Positions 35,322 through 43,840 of a stretch of 64,000 nt of DNA are shown in pieces. The first letter of the stretch is position 1. Every line of letters starts with the position of its first letter. Source of the DNA: Pycnococcus provasolii (Eukaryota; Chlorophyta; Pseudoscourfieldiophyceae; Pseudoscourfieldiales). The DNA lies in contig CP150546.1 of NCBI GenBank assembly GCA_049487715.1, positions 1,054,001 to 1,118,000 on the forward strand, read 5' to 3'. The notes under the pieces are model-generated. The model saw nothing but the letters and a program-made list of their open reading frames with translations. It did no database searches and was not told the DNA's origin. The translations under genes were made by a program, and so were the position numbers.

Positions 35322-35531
35322 GTGAAGTTTGGTCGGCATTTCCCCTAAAGCCTTTCTCGATAACTGCGGTGAAGTTTGGTCGGCACTTCCCCTTCAGCCT
35401 TTCTCGATACCTCGGTGAAGTTTGGTCGGCACTTCCCCTTCAGCCTTTCTCGATACCTCGGTGAAGTTTGGTCGGCACTTCCCCTTCAGCCTTTCTCGAT
35501 ACCTCGGTGAAGTTGGGTCGGCATTCGCCAA
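35322..35531 (+). repeat. 46-bp tandem repeat downstream of rDNA unit B
   Basis: Units start at 35322, 35369, 35415, 35461 and 35507 with GTGAAGTTTGGTCGGCA. Units 2-4 are essentially identical, unit 1 is diverged (47 bp) and unit 5 is partial. The repeat lies between the 28S and the Pro-rich gene and was not seen after A, C or D. It could be an rDNA enhancer or terminator array or a simple minisatellite. Confidence 0.9.
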
Positions 35532-35798
35532 CGCGGTGAATTTCCAAAGCACAAGCGGCATTCGGATGGATTATACAGGTATTGCTCCAGAAATGAACCA
35601 AACCAACCCAACCCAAACCCAACGGATCCTTTCCTTCTTGGATTGGAGGAGTGACTCAGACTCCCCTCTCCCTCCTCCCTTCCTTCCTTCCTTTCTCCCT
35701 TCCTCCCTTTCTTTTTCCCAGACCAGAGCAGAGCAGAGCAGACATTTGTTCGTCATTTATTTGTTTTTTGAACCACCTGAATTCCCTCTCCAGTCACC

Positions 35799-37337
35799 AT
35801 GGCGGTTGTGCCTCACGGGTCAGCGCCTCCTGCACCTGCCCCCATTGCACCCATGCCGCCTCGACTCAACGCGCTCATACACTTCCCCACACCCGGCGAA
35901 GCCTCGTCTTCGACAACGAAGTTCGTCGAGGTGGAAATCTTCGGCGCCGCGTTGAAGTGGAGCACTGTCGCAGACCACGCCTCCGAGAAGTATCGCGCGC
36001 TGTACGACGACGACACGAAAACCATTGTCAGACTGTTCCGCATGTCCACGAGGCATAACGGCGTCGCCGAGTATCCCGTCTGGTCGACGCACCTACCAGA
36101 GGAGTGCGACAACGTGCCATTCGCGGACTTGACGTTTGCACCCACAGGAACGGATGTCACCGTGCTCGACTTGCGCGCTGAGCTGGACGACGACGGAGAC
36201 GACGAAGCAACAGACGACAACGGAGGGAGGAGGAGGAGGAAGCGTAATCGTCAACGCAGCAAGAGCCGAGATCAAACTGCTGCTGCGGCTGCTCCGGCGT
36301 CTCCTCCAAGGAGGCAGGAGAAGAAGCAGAAGACCAACGCGTCTGCTCCAGCTCTTCCCGCGCCTCTTGCTCTTCCCGCTCCTCCACCTGCACCAACACC
36401 AGCCAAGGGCACGAAGAAAGGCAACAACGCGTCTGCTCCAGCTCTTCCCGCGCCTCTTGCTCTTCCCGCTCCTCCACCTGCACCAACACCAGCCAAGGGC
36501 ACGAAGAAAGGGCAGTCCGCCGCCGCTGCTGCTCCACCACCTTCCGCTCCGCCTCCTGCCCCAGCACCTTCGTCGTTACCAACGACTCCGCAGCCGCCTG
36601 CGCCTGGAAAGGGAAGTCAAAAGGGCAAGAAAAAGCAGAAAGACGCAGCCGTCGCCGCACCTTCAATTCCCGCACCACCTTCCGCTCCACCTCTGTCTCC
36701 TCCTCCAGCACCATCGACGTTACCGCAGCCACCTGCGCCTGGAAAGGGAAGTCAAAAGGGCAAGAAAAAGCAGAAAGACGCAGCCGTCGCCGCACCTTCA
36801 ATTCCCGCACCACCTTCCGCTCCACCTCTGTCTCCTCCTCCAGCACCATCGACGTTACCGCAGCCACCTGCGCCTGGAAAGGGAAGTCAGAAGGGCAAAA
36901 AGAAAGACGCAGCAGCCGTCGCCGCTCCTCCAGCGCCTTCTATGGCACACTTTCAACAAGTCACAGCTCCGGCACCACCGCCGCCTCCTGCGCCCGGAAA
37001 GAAAAGTCAGAAAGATGCAGCCGTCGCCGCTCTTCTAGTGCCTTCTATGCCTTCTATGGCACACTTTCAACAGGTCACAGCCGCCGCTCCTGCTCCTGCA
37101 CCTTCCGCTCCTCCGGAAGGCTCCTGTCTTCCGCCGCCTGGGATCAAACAACCAAAAATAAAGGTTCAACGTACCAGAAAAGATGGCACTATATTCTTCG
37201 TGAGGCCAAAAGGAGCAGCGTTCAAAGGAATGACGTGGGACGATAACTTTGGAGTTTGGAAGCCTGCTGAGGGCGGCGAAGGGCCAGTCTCCCATCCCGC
37301 CGCCGCCACCCAAGACTCAGACTCCGACTTCGAGTGA
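35799..37337 (+). CDS. Pro/Ala-rich repeat protein with basic KG(S/T)xKGKKK blocks
   Basis: The protein is 512 residues from an ATG in strong context (CACCATGG). Residues about 20-130 look like a small folded domain (FVEVEIFGAALKW, YRALYDDDTKTIVRLFRMS, GVAEYPVWSTHLPEECDNV). An acidic patch follows, then a basic RRRRKRNRQRSKSRD likely nuclear or RNA-binding stretch. Two exact 30-residue repeats (about 180-238) and 45-residue repeats (135 bp at DNA level, starting near 36608 and 36743) make a Pro/Ala domain with regular Lys blocks. The C-terminus has a compact patch (TIFFVRPKGAAFKGMTWDDN) and an acidic end. I do not recognise the family. It starts about 1.4 kb after the 28S of unit B. Related sequence occurs at 60268-60876 and at the start of 57773-59299, also next to rDNA. 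Confidence 0.75.
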   Translation: MAVVPHGSAPPAPAPIAPMPPRLNALIHFPTPGEASSSTTKFVEVEIFGAALKWSTVADHASEKYRALYDDDTKTIVRLFRMSTRHNGVAEYPVWSTHLPEECDNVPFADLTFAPTGTDVTVLDLRAELDDDGDDEATDDNGGRRRRKRNRQRSKSRDQTAAAAAPASPPRRQEKKQKTNASAPALPAPLALPAPPPAPTPAKGTKKGNNASAPALPAPLALPAPPPAPTPAKGTKKGQSAAAAAPPPSAPPPAPAPSSLPTTPQPPAPGKGSQKGKKKQKDAAVAAPSIPAPPSAPPLSPPPAPSTLPQPPAPGKGSQKGKKKQKDAAVAAPSIPAPPSAPPLSPPPAPSTLPQPPAPGKGSQKGKKKDAAAVAAPPAPSMAHFQQVTAPAPPPPPAPGKKSQKDAAVAALLVPSMPSMAHFQQVTAAAPAPAPSAPPEGSCLPPPGIKQPKIKVQRTRKDGTIFFVRPKGAAFKGMTWDDNFGVWKPAEGGEGPVSHPAAATQDSDSDFE

Positions 37338-37471
37338 CGCTGACGCCGAATACTAAGATTCCTCATTCAGTAATGAAAGTAATGAAGTTGCACTGTACTC
37401 TGTCCAGCGGTTGTCCATTCACACTATTCACTTTCACCATTCAGCCCATTCACGAAGTAAACTACACTAGA

Positions 37472-39157
37472 TTACAATTTATTTACAGGGTGGAATACCC
37501 TCGTATTCTTGCTCTGCTGCTCGACGCACTCCAAGACGCGACCCGTGAGCGTGGCGGCGTGCGCGTAGAAGGCTTGGCAATCAGAACACATGCGAATATT
37601 CACCTCGATGCGTGGGAGCGTCACCCGCGACGTGCCAGCGGCGTGAAGGGCGAGAGCGAGGGCCTTCTTCTCACAGTGGAAAGCGAGGGAGCGGCATTTA
37701 TCGTCATCTGTTTTGGAAGCGTCTTGTGCAAAGGCGTACGGCAGCGCGGAGAGCACGTGCTCGAATTGCGTTTCCTTCCGAACGCGTCGGACGAGCCGCT
37801 CGCACTCCTCCGCCCCTGCTCCGCTTGGCCCGTTTGAGAGCTCGACGCGTCCGCGCGGCGACGGCAGCTCCACTAAGGCGTGCGCCCGAAGTTCGGTCGC
37901 CGTGCTAGCCATGAGCCTACGGCTGATCGCCGAGGCTACGTCGTGCATACCGACGGCGCCAGCCGCCTGGATGACGACGTGGAACATCTGATAGTCTGGA
38001 CTCGGAACCTTGGTGAAGCGCCCCGCCTCGATCGCCTCGAGCAACTGCACGCCGCGTTGCACGCGCTCGCGCTCCTGTGCATTCAGCTTAGCATCCGCCA
38101 AATCCGCGTCCGCCTCCTCGGATTTCCCAGCACTTTTGGCGCAGCACGCGTAGAGCGCGGTACGGAGGGAGACGCCGTCAGGTGTCACACCATCGCGCGC
38201 CATCGCGCCGAGGAGCACGAGGGCGTCGCGCCACCTGTCTGCCGCCTCGAGGGCGGCCAGGGCGGCGTTGTGCGCACGCACGCTCGGTTCAAGCCCTGCG
38301 GCGGGCATGCGGCGAAGGAGCGCGAGCGCGCGATCCGCGTCGCCCGCACTCCCGAGCGCCGCAATGAGCGTCACGAATGACACGGCGTTGGGCGCCGGCG
38401 CTGCCCGTCCGGCGTGCTTCCTGGCTGTCATCGCGTCAAGCAAATCCTCCGCGCGGCGCACCTTGCCACCACGCGCGAGTGTCGCGAGCGCCGCGTTGAA
38501 CGTCACCACGTCCGCCAGGCGCGCAGCCTGGGCCTCGCCCAGGAGTCGCATTGCGTCCGCGCACGTCCCGCACGCTGACACCGCTGCGTTAAATGCGACG
38601 GCGTCGGGAGCAACTCCGTCCTGAGCCATCCAAGAAAACACCTCCAGCGCGCGCACGCTTTGCCCAGCAGCACCGAGCACGCGCACGGTCACGGCGTACG
38701 AGACTACCGACGGCGTTATGTTTGCGCACGCCGCGGCGGCGGTTCCCTCAGGGGCGAGCGAACTATGGTTAGGTTCCGTGCGCCCTCGCATAGCCTGCAG
38801 CCCCGCTAGCACATCTTCCCAGAGTCCCGCCCGTACCCCTGCACTGAGGAGTTTGTTGCAGTCAACAGTCGTGGGTGCGATTCCCCTCGCTCGTGCGTCG
38901 CATATTGTTGTAACAGCCTCAGCGAAGTTGACATTTTTGTGCAAGCGTATCAAGCGCTTGTTTCTGGTTGTTTGAGAATAAGAGGACGAATTCTTCTTCT
39001 TCTTCGTATTCTTCTTCTTCTCATCCAAAAGAGAGGAGGAGGAGGAGGAGGAGAGCTTCTTCTGATGACGTAGTCGTGAGCCTCCTGAGGTGGTGACTGG
39101 ACGTCGCGCGATGATGGGTCGCGGCTTGGCTTGTGCTTTGCCGCGCCGCCGACCCAT
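37472..39157 (-). CDS. PPR protein with C-terminal DYW-like deaminase domain
   Basis: 561 residues from the first in-frame ATG at 39157; upstream frame has no ATG and crosses a telomere-like tract. The N-terminus is Arg/Ser/Lys-rich, compatible with an organelle transit peptide. About five PPR units follow (for example SYAVTVRVLGAAGQSVRALE, FNAALATLARGGKVRRAEDL, VSFVTLIAALGSAGDADRAL). The C-terminus has HCEKKALALAL and, about 30 residues on, MCSDC. This is the HxE...CxxC zinc-site pattern of the DYW cytidine deaminase that performs C-to-U RNA editing in plant organelles. The terminal DYW tripeptide is missing (it ends FHPVNKL). Target and activity are unknown. A degenerate, non-catalytic domain is possible. 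The gene converges with the Pro-rich gene, 134 bp apart. Confidence 0.85.
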   Translation of the reverse strand: MGRRRGKAQAKPRPIIARRPVTTSGGSRLRHQKKLSSSSSSSLLDEKKKNTKKKKNSSSYSQTTRNKRLIRLHKNVNFAEAVTTICDARARGIAPTTVDCNKLLSAGVRAGLWEDVLAGLQAMRGRTEPNHSSLAPEGTAAAACANITPSVVSYAVTVRVLGAAGQSVRALEVFSWMAQDGVAPDAVAFNAAVSACGTCADAMRLLGEAQAARLADVVTFNAALATLARGGKVRRAEDLLDAMTARKHAGRAAPAPNAVSFVTLIAALGSAGDADRALALLRRMPAAGLEPSVRAHNAALAALEAADRWRDALVLLGAMARDGVTPDGVSLRTALYACCAKSAGKSEEADADLADAKLNAQERERVQRGVQLLEAIEAGRFTKVPSPDYQMFHVVIQAAGAVGMHDVASAISRRLMASTATELRAHALVELPSPRGRVELSNGPSGAGAEECERLVRRVRKETQFEHVLSALPYAFAQDASKTDDDKCRSLAFHCEKKALALALHAAGTSRVTLPRIEVNIRMCSDCQAFYAHAATLTGRVLECVEQQSKNTRVFHPVNKL

Positions 39158-39480
39158 GAGAATGAAAGTCTCCGGGAATAATAATATCAAATAGGGAATA
39201 GAACAAAATCCTTCCCCCGGACAGACAGCCGGACTACTCTTATTGTAAAGGAGGAGAGGGGAGAAACAGGATGTTAGGGTTAGGGTTAGGGACCTTGCAG
39301 TAACTGCCTCCCCAGGTCCAGGCTGCCAGGGGGGCAGCCAGGCATTCGAGGAACCTCCTCGGATCGGAGGTGGTGGAGGTTCGGGAAAAAGAAGAAAACA
39401 GAAAAAGGGGACACCTCTGCCGGAAACGGAAGGCAAAGAAAGGTTTCTGTTTATTATTTACCCGGAAGGGGGCGGGGGAA
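39158..39480. other. 5' flank of the PPR gene
   Basis: Contains the telomere-like tract at 39273-39291 and leads into the minisatellite. No gene. Confidence 0.5.
39273..39291 (+). repeat. Short TTAGGG tract
   Basis: Three consecutive TTAGGG units lie about 120 bp upstream of the PPR start codon. Confidence 0.85.
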
Positions 39481-40062
39481 GAGATCGGTGGAGGGAGGGA
39501 GGCAAATAAATAAGGGGGAAGAGATCGGTGGAGGGAGGCCAATAAATAAAGGTTCTGTTTTTTTGGGGGGAAGAGATCGGTGGAGGGAGGGAGGCCAATA
39601 AAGAAAGGTTCTGTTTAGGGGGGGGGGAAGAGATCGGTGGAGGGAGGGAGGCCAATAAATAAAGGTTCTGTTTTTTGGGGGGGAAGAGATCGGTGGAGGG
39701 AGGGAGGCCAATAAAGAAAGGTTCTGTTTAGGGGGGGAAGAGATCGGTGGAGGGAGGGAGGCCAATAAAGAAAGGGGAAGAGATCGGTGGAGGGAGGGAG
39801 GCAAATAAATCAAGGTTCTGTTTAGGGGGGCGGGGGAAGAGATCGGTGGAGGGAGGGAGGCCAATAAAGAAAGGGGAAGAGATCGGTGGAGGGAGGGAGG
39901 CAAATAAATCAAGGTTCTGTTTAGGGGGGGGGAAAGAGATCGGTGGAGGGAGGGAGGCAAATAAATAAGGGGGAAGAGATCGAGGGAGGGAGGGAGGCCA
40001 ATAAAGAAAGGTTCTGTTTTTTTGGGGGGGAGAGAGATCGGTGGAGGGAGGGAGGGAGGGAC
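39474..40062 (+). repeat. Minisatellite, about 12 units
   Basis: Units of about 40-57 bp contain GAAGAGATCGGTGGAGGGAG, then GGCCAATAAAGAAAGG and usually TTCTGTTT plus a G run. Unit length varies because TTCTGTTT is absent from some. The minus-strand frame running through it (Pro/Ser/Leu-rich) is a repeat artefact. Confidence 0.92.
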
Positions 40063-40205
40063 GCGCGGAGGAGGGGAAAGGAGGAACTTCACGAGAAATG
40101 CGCGTTCAAGGAGGGCTTATCAACCAAACCCTCTTCACCAGCTTCATGCCTCCATCAAGCCTAATAATAATAATGTCACACTTGTGACTTGCCCTAGACT
40201 AACTT

Positions 40206-41960
40206 ATGGGCGTGCGTGGCTTGACAAGTGTTGTCCGTCGTCATGGCATTCCTACCGGTGTGTTGAAATTACCTGGTACCTCCTCCTCCTCCTCCGAAGA
40301 TATCGATTTATCCGTCATTGTGGATGTCAGTGCGCTCGTGCACTTCTTTGTGCCGCATGTTCTGCCAGTTCTTTGTGAACATGTAAGTATTGCTACCAAG
40401 CTTGCGTCGTGCCTTTCGCGTATACATGACATATATAAATATCGTGTCATTCTCGTGAGAGATGGTGCGATGGCTTCACAAGGGGAAGCAAAACTTCTTC
40501 TGCGCCGACGTGACCTTCGCACGAGGCACCGCGGAATCGCTGACGCGTGGCCGGACGCCAACAAAATGTGGCGAGCCACCAAAGTCGACGTCCTAGACGA
40601 TGAGCATAACGTACCGCCAGCCATGCTCAGGGAGACGAGCCTCATGGCTGTCGAGCTGGTAGGAGACTGTGACTGGCTTGAAGTTATTACGGCACGAGAA
40701 GATGCGGACACATTGTGCCATTGTCTTGCGCGCGAACGCGCAGGAATTGCCGCAGTGATCACGAGTGACAGCGATTTCCTCGTCGCCGCTGATAACGTTG
40801 TTCTTCTGCACGACCTCTTCGATCGCGACGGGAATCTCGTCATGCCATCACGCTGCTACCGGCGCGAAGACGTCGCACGAGCTCTGGTTCGATATGCGAA
40901 GGAGAAGCTGAGCCACGTGCCGAATCTGAAACAGCACACGGCTTTCGTCAGCAGTGGGGATAGCCCGCACCTCGTCCATCTCCTTCGCGACGTCGCGGCA
41001 CTTCTTGGGAATGAGGCGCTCCGTGGTAGCATTCCATATCGCAAAAGGCGCCAGCTGCTCGCGTGCTTGCTAAGACGTGACGCGGGGCAACGAGGGTGGA
41101 TCAACCACGGCAGGGCAACGCGCAAGCTCTTCAGCGACAATGGAGTGCGCGGTGAAGCTGCATGGGAACACCACAAAGCAGCCCGAACATCATACGACGA
41201 GAGCGCGACTTCGAGCGATGTCGTGGGAGACATCGACACGAGCGTGCTTGGCGCTGGCGCCATTGCGGACCTGCTATCCACAAAACGTCTCTCGAGTTCG
41301 CACTTGATGTGCGCATGCGGCACCGCTTTGTGGGCACGCCTCGAACCACTACGCGGCGCGCTCGTCGCCTTGCTCGTTCCCTGCGATGATCGGACAAAGT
41401 GTCAACAGCTCGATGAGGCGCATGCCGCATTCGTCGCGCTCCCTTGCGCCGATGTGAGTGCCCTGCCTGACCTTGATGCGGTGCCCGACAGTTGGGACGA
41501 CGACGAAGAAGAAGACGAGGGAGAAGGGAGCTCTGCTTTGGCGGACCTCGAGGCGCTGCTTATCTCATGGGACCTCCTTCCGGCTGACGCGGCCCAAAAT
41601 GATAGCATAGGTGACGGAGGATTCGGCGTTTTAGGAATCGCCGTTCGCGTGCTGACGCATTTGGGCGCGCCGTCGTGTTCATTCACGACTGTGCTCGAGC
41701 ATGTCGTGATATGCCTGGCGGCTTTGGCAAGAGCGCGGCACTCTGGCATCGGTGGCGTGCCCATGCATGACGCGCCTTCATTGTTCACGTCGGCATCGAC
41801 ATGGGTGAGGGCGCAGCCTGATTGTTGCACTTTTCTCAATCATGACGTCGCAGAATTTACTCAGCAACGACGGCATGATGACGACGAGGATAGCGAGGAG
41901 GAACAGGAGGAGGAGGAGGAGGAGGAGGAGGAGGGAGACGACGATGACCTCGCGTGGTAG
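40206..41960 (+). CDS. XPG/FEN1-superfamily nuclease, Asteroid-like
   Basis: 584 residues from ATG at 40206. The N-terminus MGVRGLTSVV is the hallmark start of FEN1/XPG nucleases, where the N-terminal Gly is part of the active site. Acidic metal ligands appear in order: Asp 40 (VIVDVS), Asp 86 (VRDGA), Asp 166 and Asp 168 (EDADTLC) and Asp 188 and Asp 190 (TSDSDFL). They align with the FEN1 ligands, so the catalytic set looks complete. After about residue 210 no helix-hairpin-helix is obvious. The region is long and divergent, as in Asteroid (ASTE1) proteins. The C-terminus is a strongly acidic run of Glu and Asp. A structure-specific DNA or RNA nuclease is expected. The exact subfamily is less sure. 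Confidence 0.8.
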   Translation: MGVRGLTSVVRRHGIPTGVLKLPGTSSSSSEDIDLSVIVDVSALVHFFVPHVLPVLCEHVSIATKLASCLSRIHDIYKYRVILVRDGAMASQGEAKLLLRRRDLRTRHRGIADAWPDANKMWRATKVDVLDDEHNVPPAMLRETSLMAVELVGDCDWLEVITAREDADTLCHCLARERAGIAAVITSDSDFLVAADNVVLLHDLFDRDGNLVMPSRCYRREDVARALVRYAKEKLSHVPNLKQHTAFVSSGDSPHLVHLLRDVAALLGNEALRGSIPYRKRRQLLACLLRRDAGQRGWINHGRATRKLFSDNGVRGEAAWEHHKAARTSYDESATSSDVVGDIDTSVLGAGAIADLLSTKRLSSSHLMCACGTALWARLEPLRGALVALLVPCDDRTKCQQLDEAHAAFVALPCADVSALPDLDAVPDSWDDDEEEDEGEGSSALADLEALLISWDLLPADAAQNDSIGDGGFGVLGIAVRVLTHLGAPSCSFTTVLEHVVICLAALARARHSGIGGVPMHDAPSLFTSASTWVRAQPDCCTFLNHDVAEFTQQRRHDDDEDSEEEQEEEEEEEEEGDDDDLAW

Positions 41961-42503
41961 TGCGAGAAGAATTTGTTGCAATAATTTGTTAAAGTTGCCG
42001 TAAACTTGCTCAAAAATCCCTCGAAGTCAACATAAGCTTTACTTCGCGAAGTTGCCAACGGAGGTGAATCCTACAATGCGTTGTTCATGCGTTTGTCGAA
42101 TACGAATACGGCGGCTCGCATACGTGCACGTACGTTTGATTGAGGTACGACAAAAGCAGCGGCTCCGCGCACGACGCCATCACGCCATCATAAAGTTCAC
42201 CATCCCTATTTAGGGTAGAGTTGTATGTGACTTCTCCACACACCACCACCATCGCTGGTCACTACTCGAGTTGCTGCTGCGGTGTGTATCACGTGCTAAT
42301 AAACCATCCATTTCGTCTCAACGAAGGCCTCCCATGCACTATCGTAGGGACTTCGGAAGGGGCAAGCATCTCGACCTATGTACTGTACACGTGTACTTTT
42401 TATTTGGTACGGTACCTCGCTTCACGCCAACCTCAGGCCAGGCACGTATTATTTGAAGTGATTTCAACTACAATGTGTGTATGTGAATGTTACAACTCGA
42501 ATG
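41961..42503. other. Intergenic region
   Basis: Convergent spacer between the nuclease and RCC1-repeat genes. No gene, repeat or clear signal is seen. Confidence 0.5.
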
Positions 42504-43505
42504 TTACACCTCTGGCGTCTTGAAAGGACCGCGCACGCCGTCGGGAGGCGCGTGACCTTCGTCGTTGAGTCCCCAGCACGCGATGCTGCCGTCGCGTCGA
42601 AGCGCGATGGAGTGTCCACCACCCGCTGCGATCGCGACAAAGTCACCCTCGACGCCGTCGGGAGGCGCCTGGCCGAAGAGGTTATTAAATCCCCAGCACG
42701 CGACATTGCCATTGCGTGTCAACGCGAGCGAGTGGTCGCAACCGGCAGCGATCGCGACAAAGTCACCCTCGACGCCGTCGGGAGGCGCCTGGTCGAAGTC
42801 GTTGCGTCCCCAGCACGCGACATTGCCGTTGCGTCGCAACGCGAGCGAGTGTCCACCACCCGCTGCGATCGCGACAAAGTCGCCCTCGACGCCGTCGGGA
42901 GGCGCCTGGCCGTCGTCGTTGCGTCCCCAGCACGCGACACTACCGTTGCGTCGCAACGCGAGCGAGTGTAGACCACCGGCAGAAATGGCGACTTTGTCGC
43001 CCTCGACGCCGTCGGGAGGCGCTAGACCGTAGTCGTTGCGTCCCCAGCACGCGACACCGCCGTTGCGTCGTAGTGCCAGCGAGTGTAGACCACCGGCAGA
43101 AATGGCGGCAAAGTCGCCCTCGACGCCGTCGGGAGGCGCCCGGCCGTCGACGTTGCGTCCCCAGCACGCGACACTGCCGTTGCGTCGCAACGCGAGCGAG
43201 TGTGCGCTACCCGCAGCGATCGCGACAAAGTCGCCCTCGACGCCGTCGGGAGGCGCCTGGCCGTCGTCGTTGCGTCCCCAGCACGCGACACTACCGTCGT
43301 GTCGCAACACCGCGGTGTGACGGAATCCTGCGTCGAGCCACGCACTTCGTCGTGTCGCCTGTATTCGTTCATGTTCACGACCGAGTCTTCGTTCACGCTG
43401 CCACGGCACCCACACGGTGCGCATCACCTTGTACGCGATCGACTCTTCTTTTGAGGCTGCACCATTCTCAGAGCCCCCTTGAAGGGACGCGCATTCGCAC
43501 TCCAT
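42504..43505 (-). CDS. RCC1-like repeat protein (seven-blade type)
   Basis: 333 residues from the first ATG at 43505 (MECECASLQG). After a basic N-terminus of about 55 residues, seven tandem repeats of 39 residues follow, each like GGLHSLALRRNGSVACWGRN then an APPDGVEGDFVAIAAG linker. The H-S-L-A-L and CWG-N positions are those of RCC1 (ALPxx-type) repeats, and seven copies would close one beta-propeller. At DNA level the repeats are about 117 bp and very similar to each other, one being 120 bp, so they are recently homogenised. The family ranges from Ran exchange factors to unrelated scaffolds. Nothing here indicates Ran exchange. Confidence 0.82.
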   Translation of the reverse strand: MECECASLQGGSENGAASKEESIAYKVMRTVWVPWQRERRLGREHERIQATRRSAWLDAGFRHTAVLRHDGSVACWGRNDDGQAPPDGVEGDFVAIAAGSAHSLALRRNGSVACWGRNVDGRAPPDGVEGDFAAISAGGLHSLALRRNGGVACWGRNDYGLAPPDGVEGDKVAISAGGLHSLALRRNGSVACWGRNDDGQAPPDGVEGDFVAIAAGGGHSLALRRNGNVACWGRNDFDQAPPDGVEGDFVAIAAGCDHSLALTRNGNVACWGFNNLFGQAPPDGVEGDFVAIAAGGGHSIALRRDGSIACWGLNDEGHAPPDGVRGPFKTPEV

Positions 43506-43840
43506 AAAATGAAGAAGACTTGCCGACACGAGGAAATGAAGGGAAAGAAAGTGCCTGGAGGGGGAGGGGGAGGGGGAGGAAGAAAGCTACCCCCGACCGA
43601 ATAGCACGTGCTGTGGAGAGAGAGAGATGTTCGGGGTTTGAGTTCGGGGTTTGAGTTCGGGTTTCCCTTTTCCCCTTCCGATTCCGGATAAGATATTTCT
43701 TCATTTTTCATAGACGATCTTTAGAAACGGCGGCGTTGGCAAGCTTGGGCGGGCGGCGCTGCTTGCAACCTCTCAACACCGTCACGACGACGACATTTGA
43801 CATTTGACGTTTGACGTTTGCGCCTGTGACGGATAAAAAT
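43506..43840. other. Divergent intergenic region
   Basis: Shared 5' flank of the RCC1-like (-) and SET (+) genes. It has a GGGGGA repeat near 43560 and TTCGGGGTTTGAG in tandem near 43630. No TATA box is identified. Confidence 0.45.

Noticed and set aside
36136-37038. A 300-codon Arg/Leu-rich frame and an antisense frame inside the Pro-rich gene
   Set aside because: Other-phase readings of the repeat gene; the ATG at 35799 has the best context and its frame has a structured N-terminal domain.
39157-39436. A 93-residue N-terminal extension of the PPR protein
   Set aside because: It has no ATG and is read through telomere-like repeats and G-rich spacer.
39454-40092. A 212-codon minus-strand frame through the minisatellite
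   Set aside because: Pure translation of the repeat unit, with no start context or domain.
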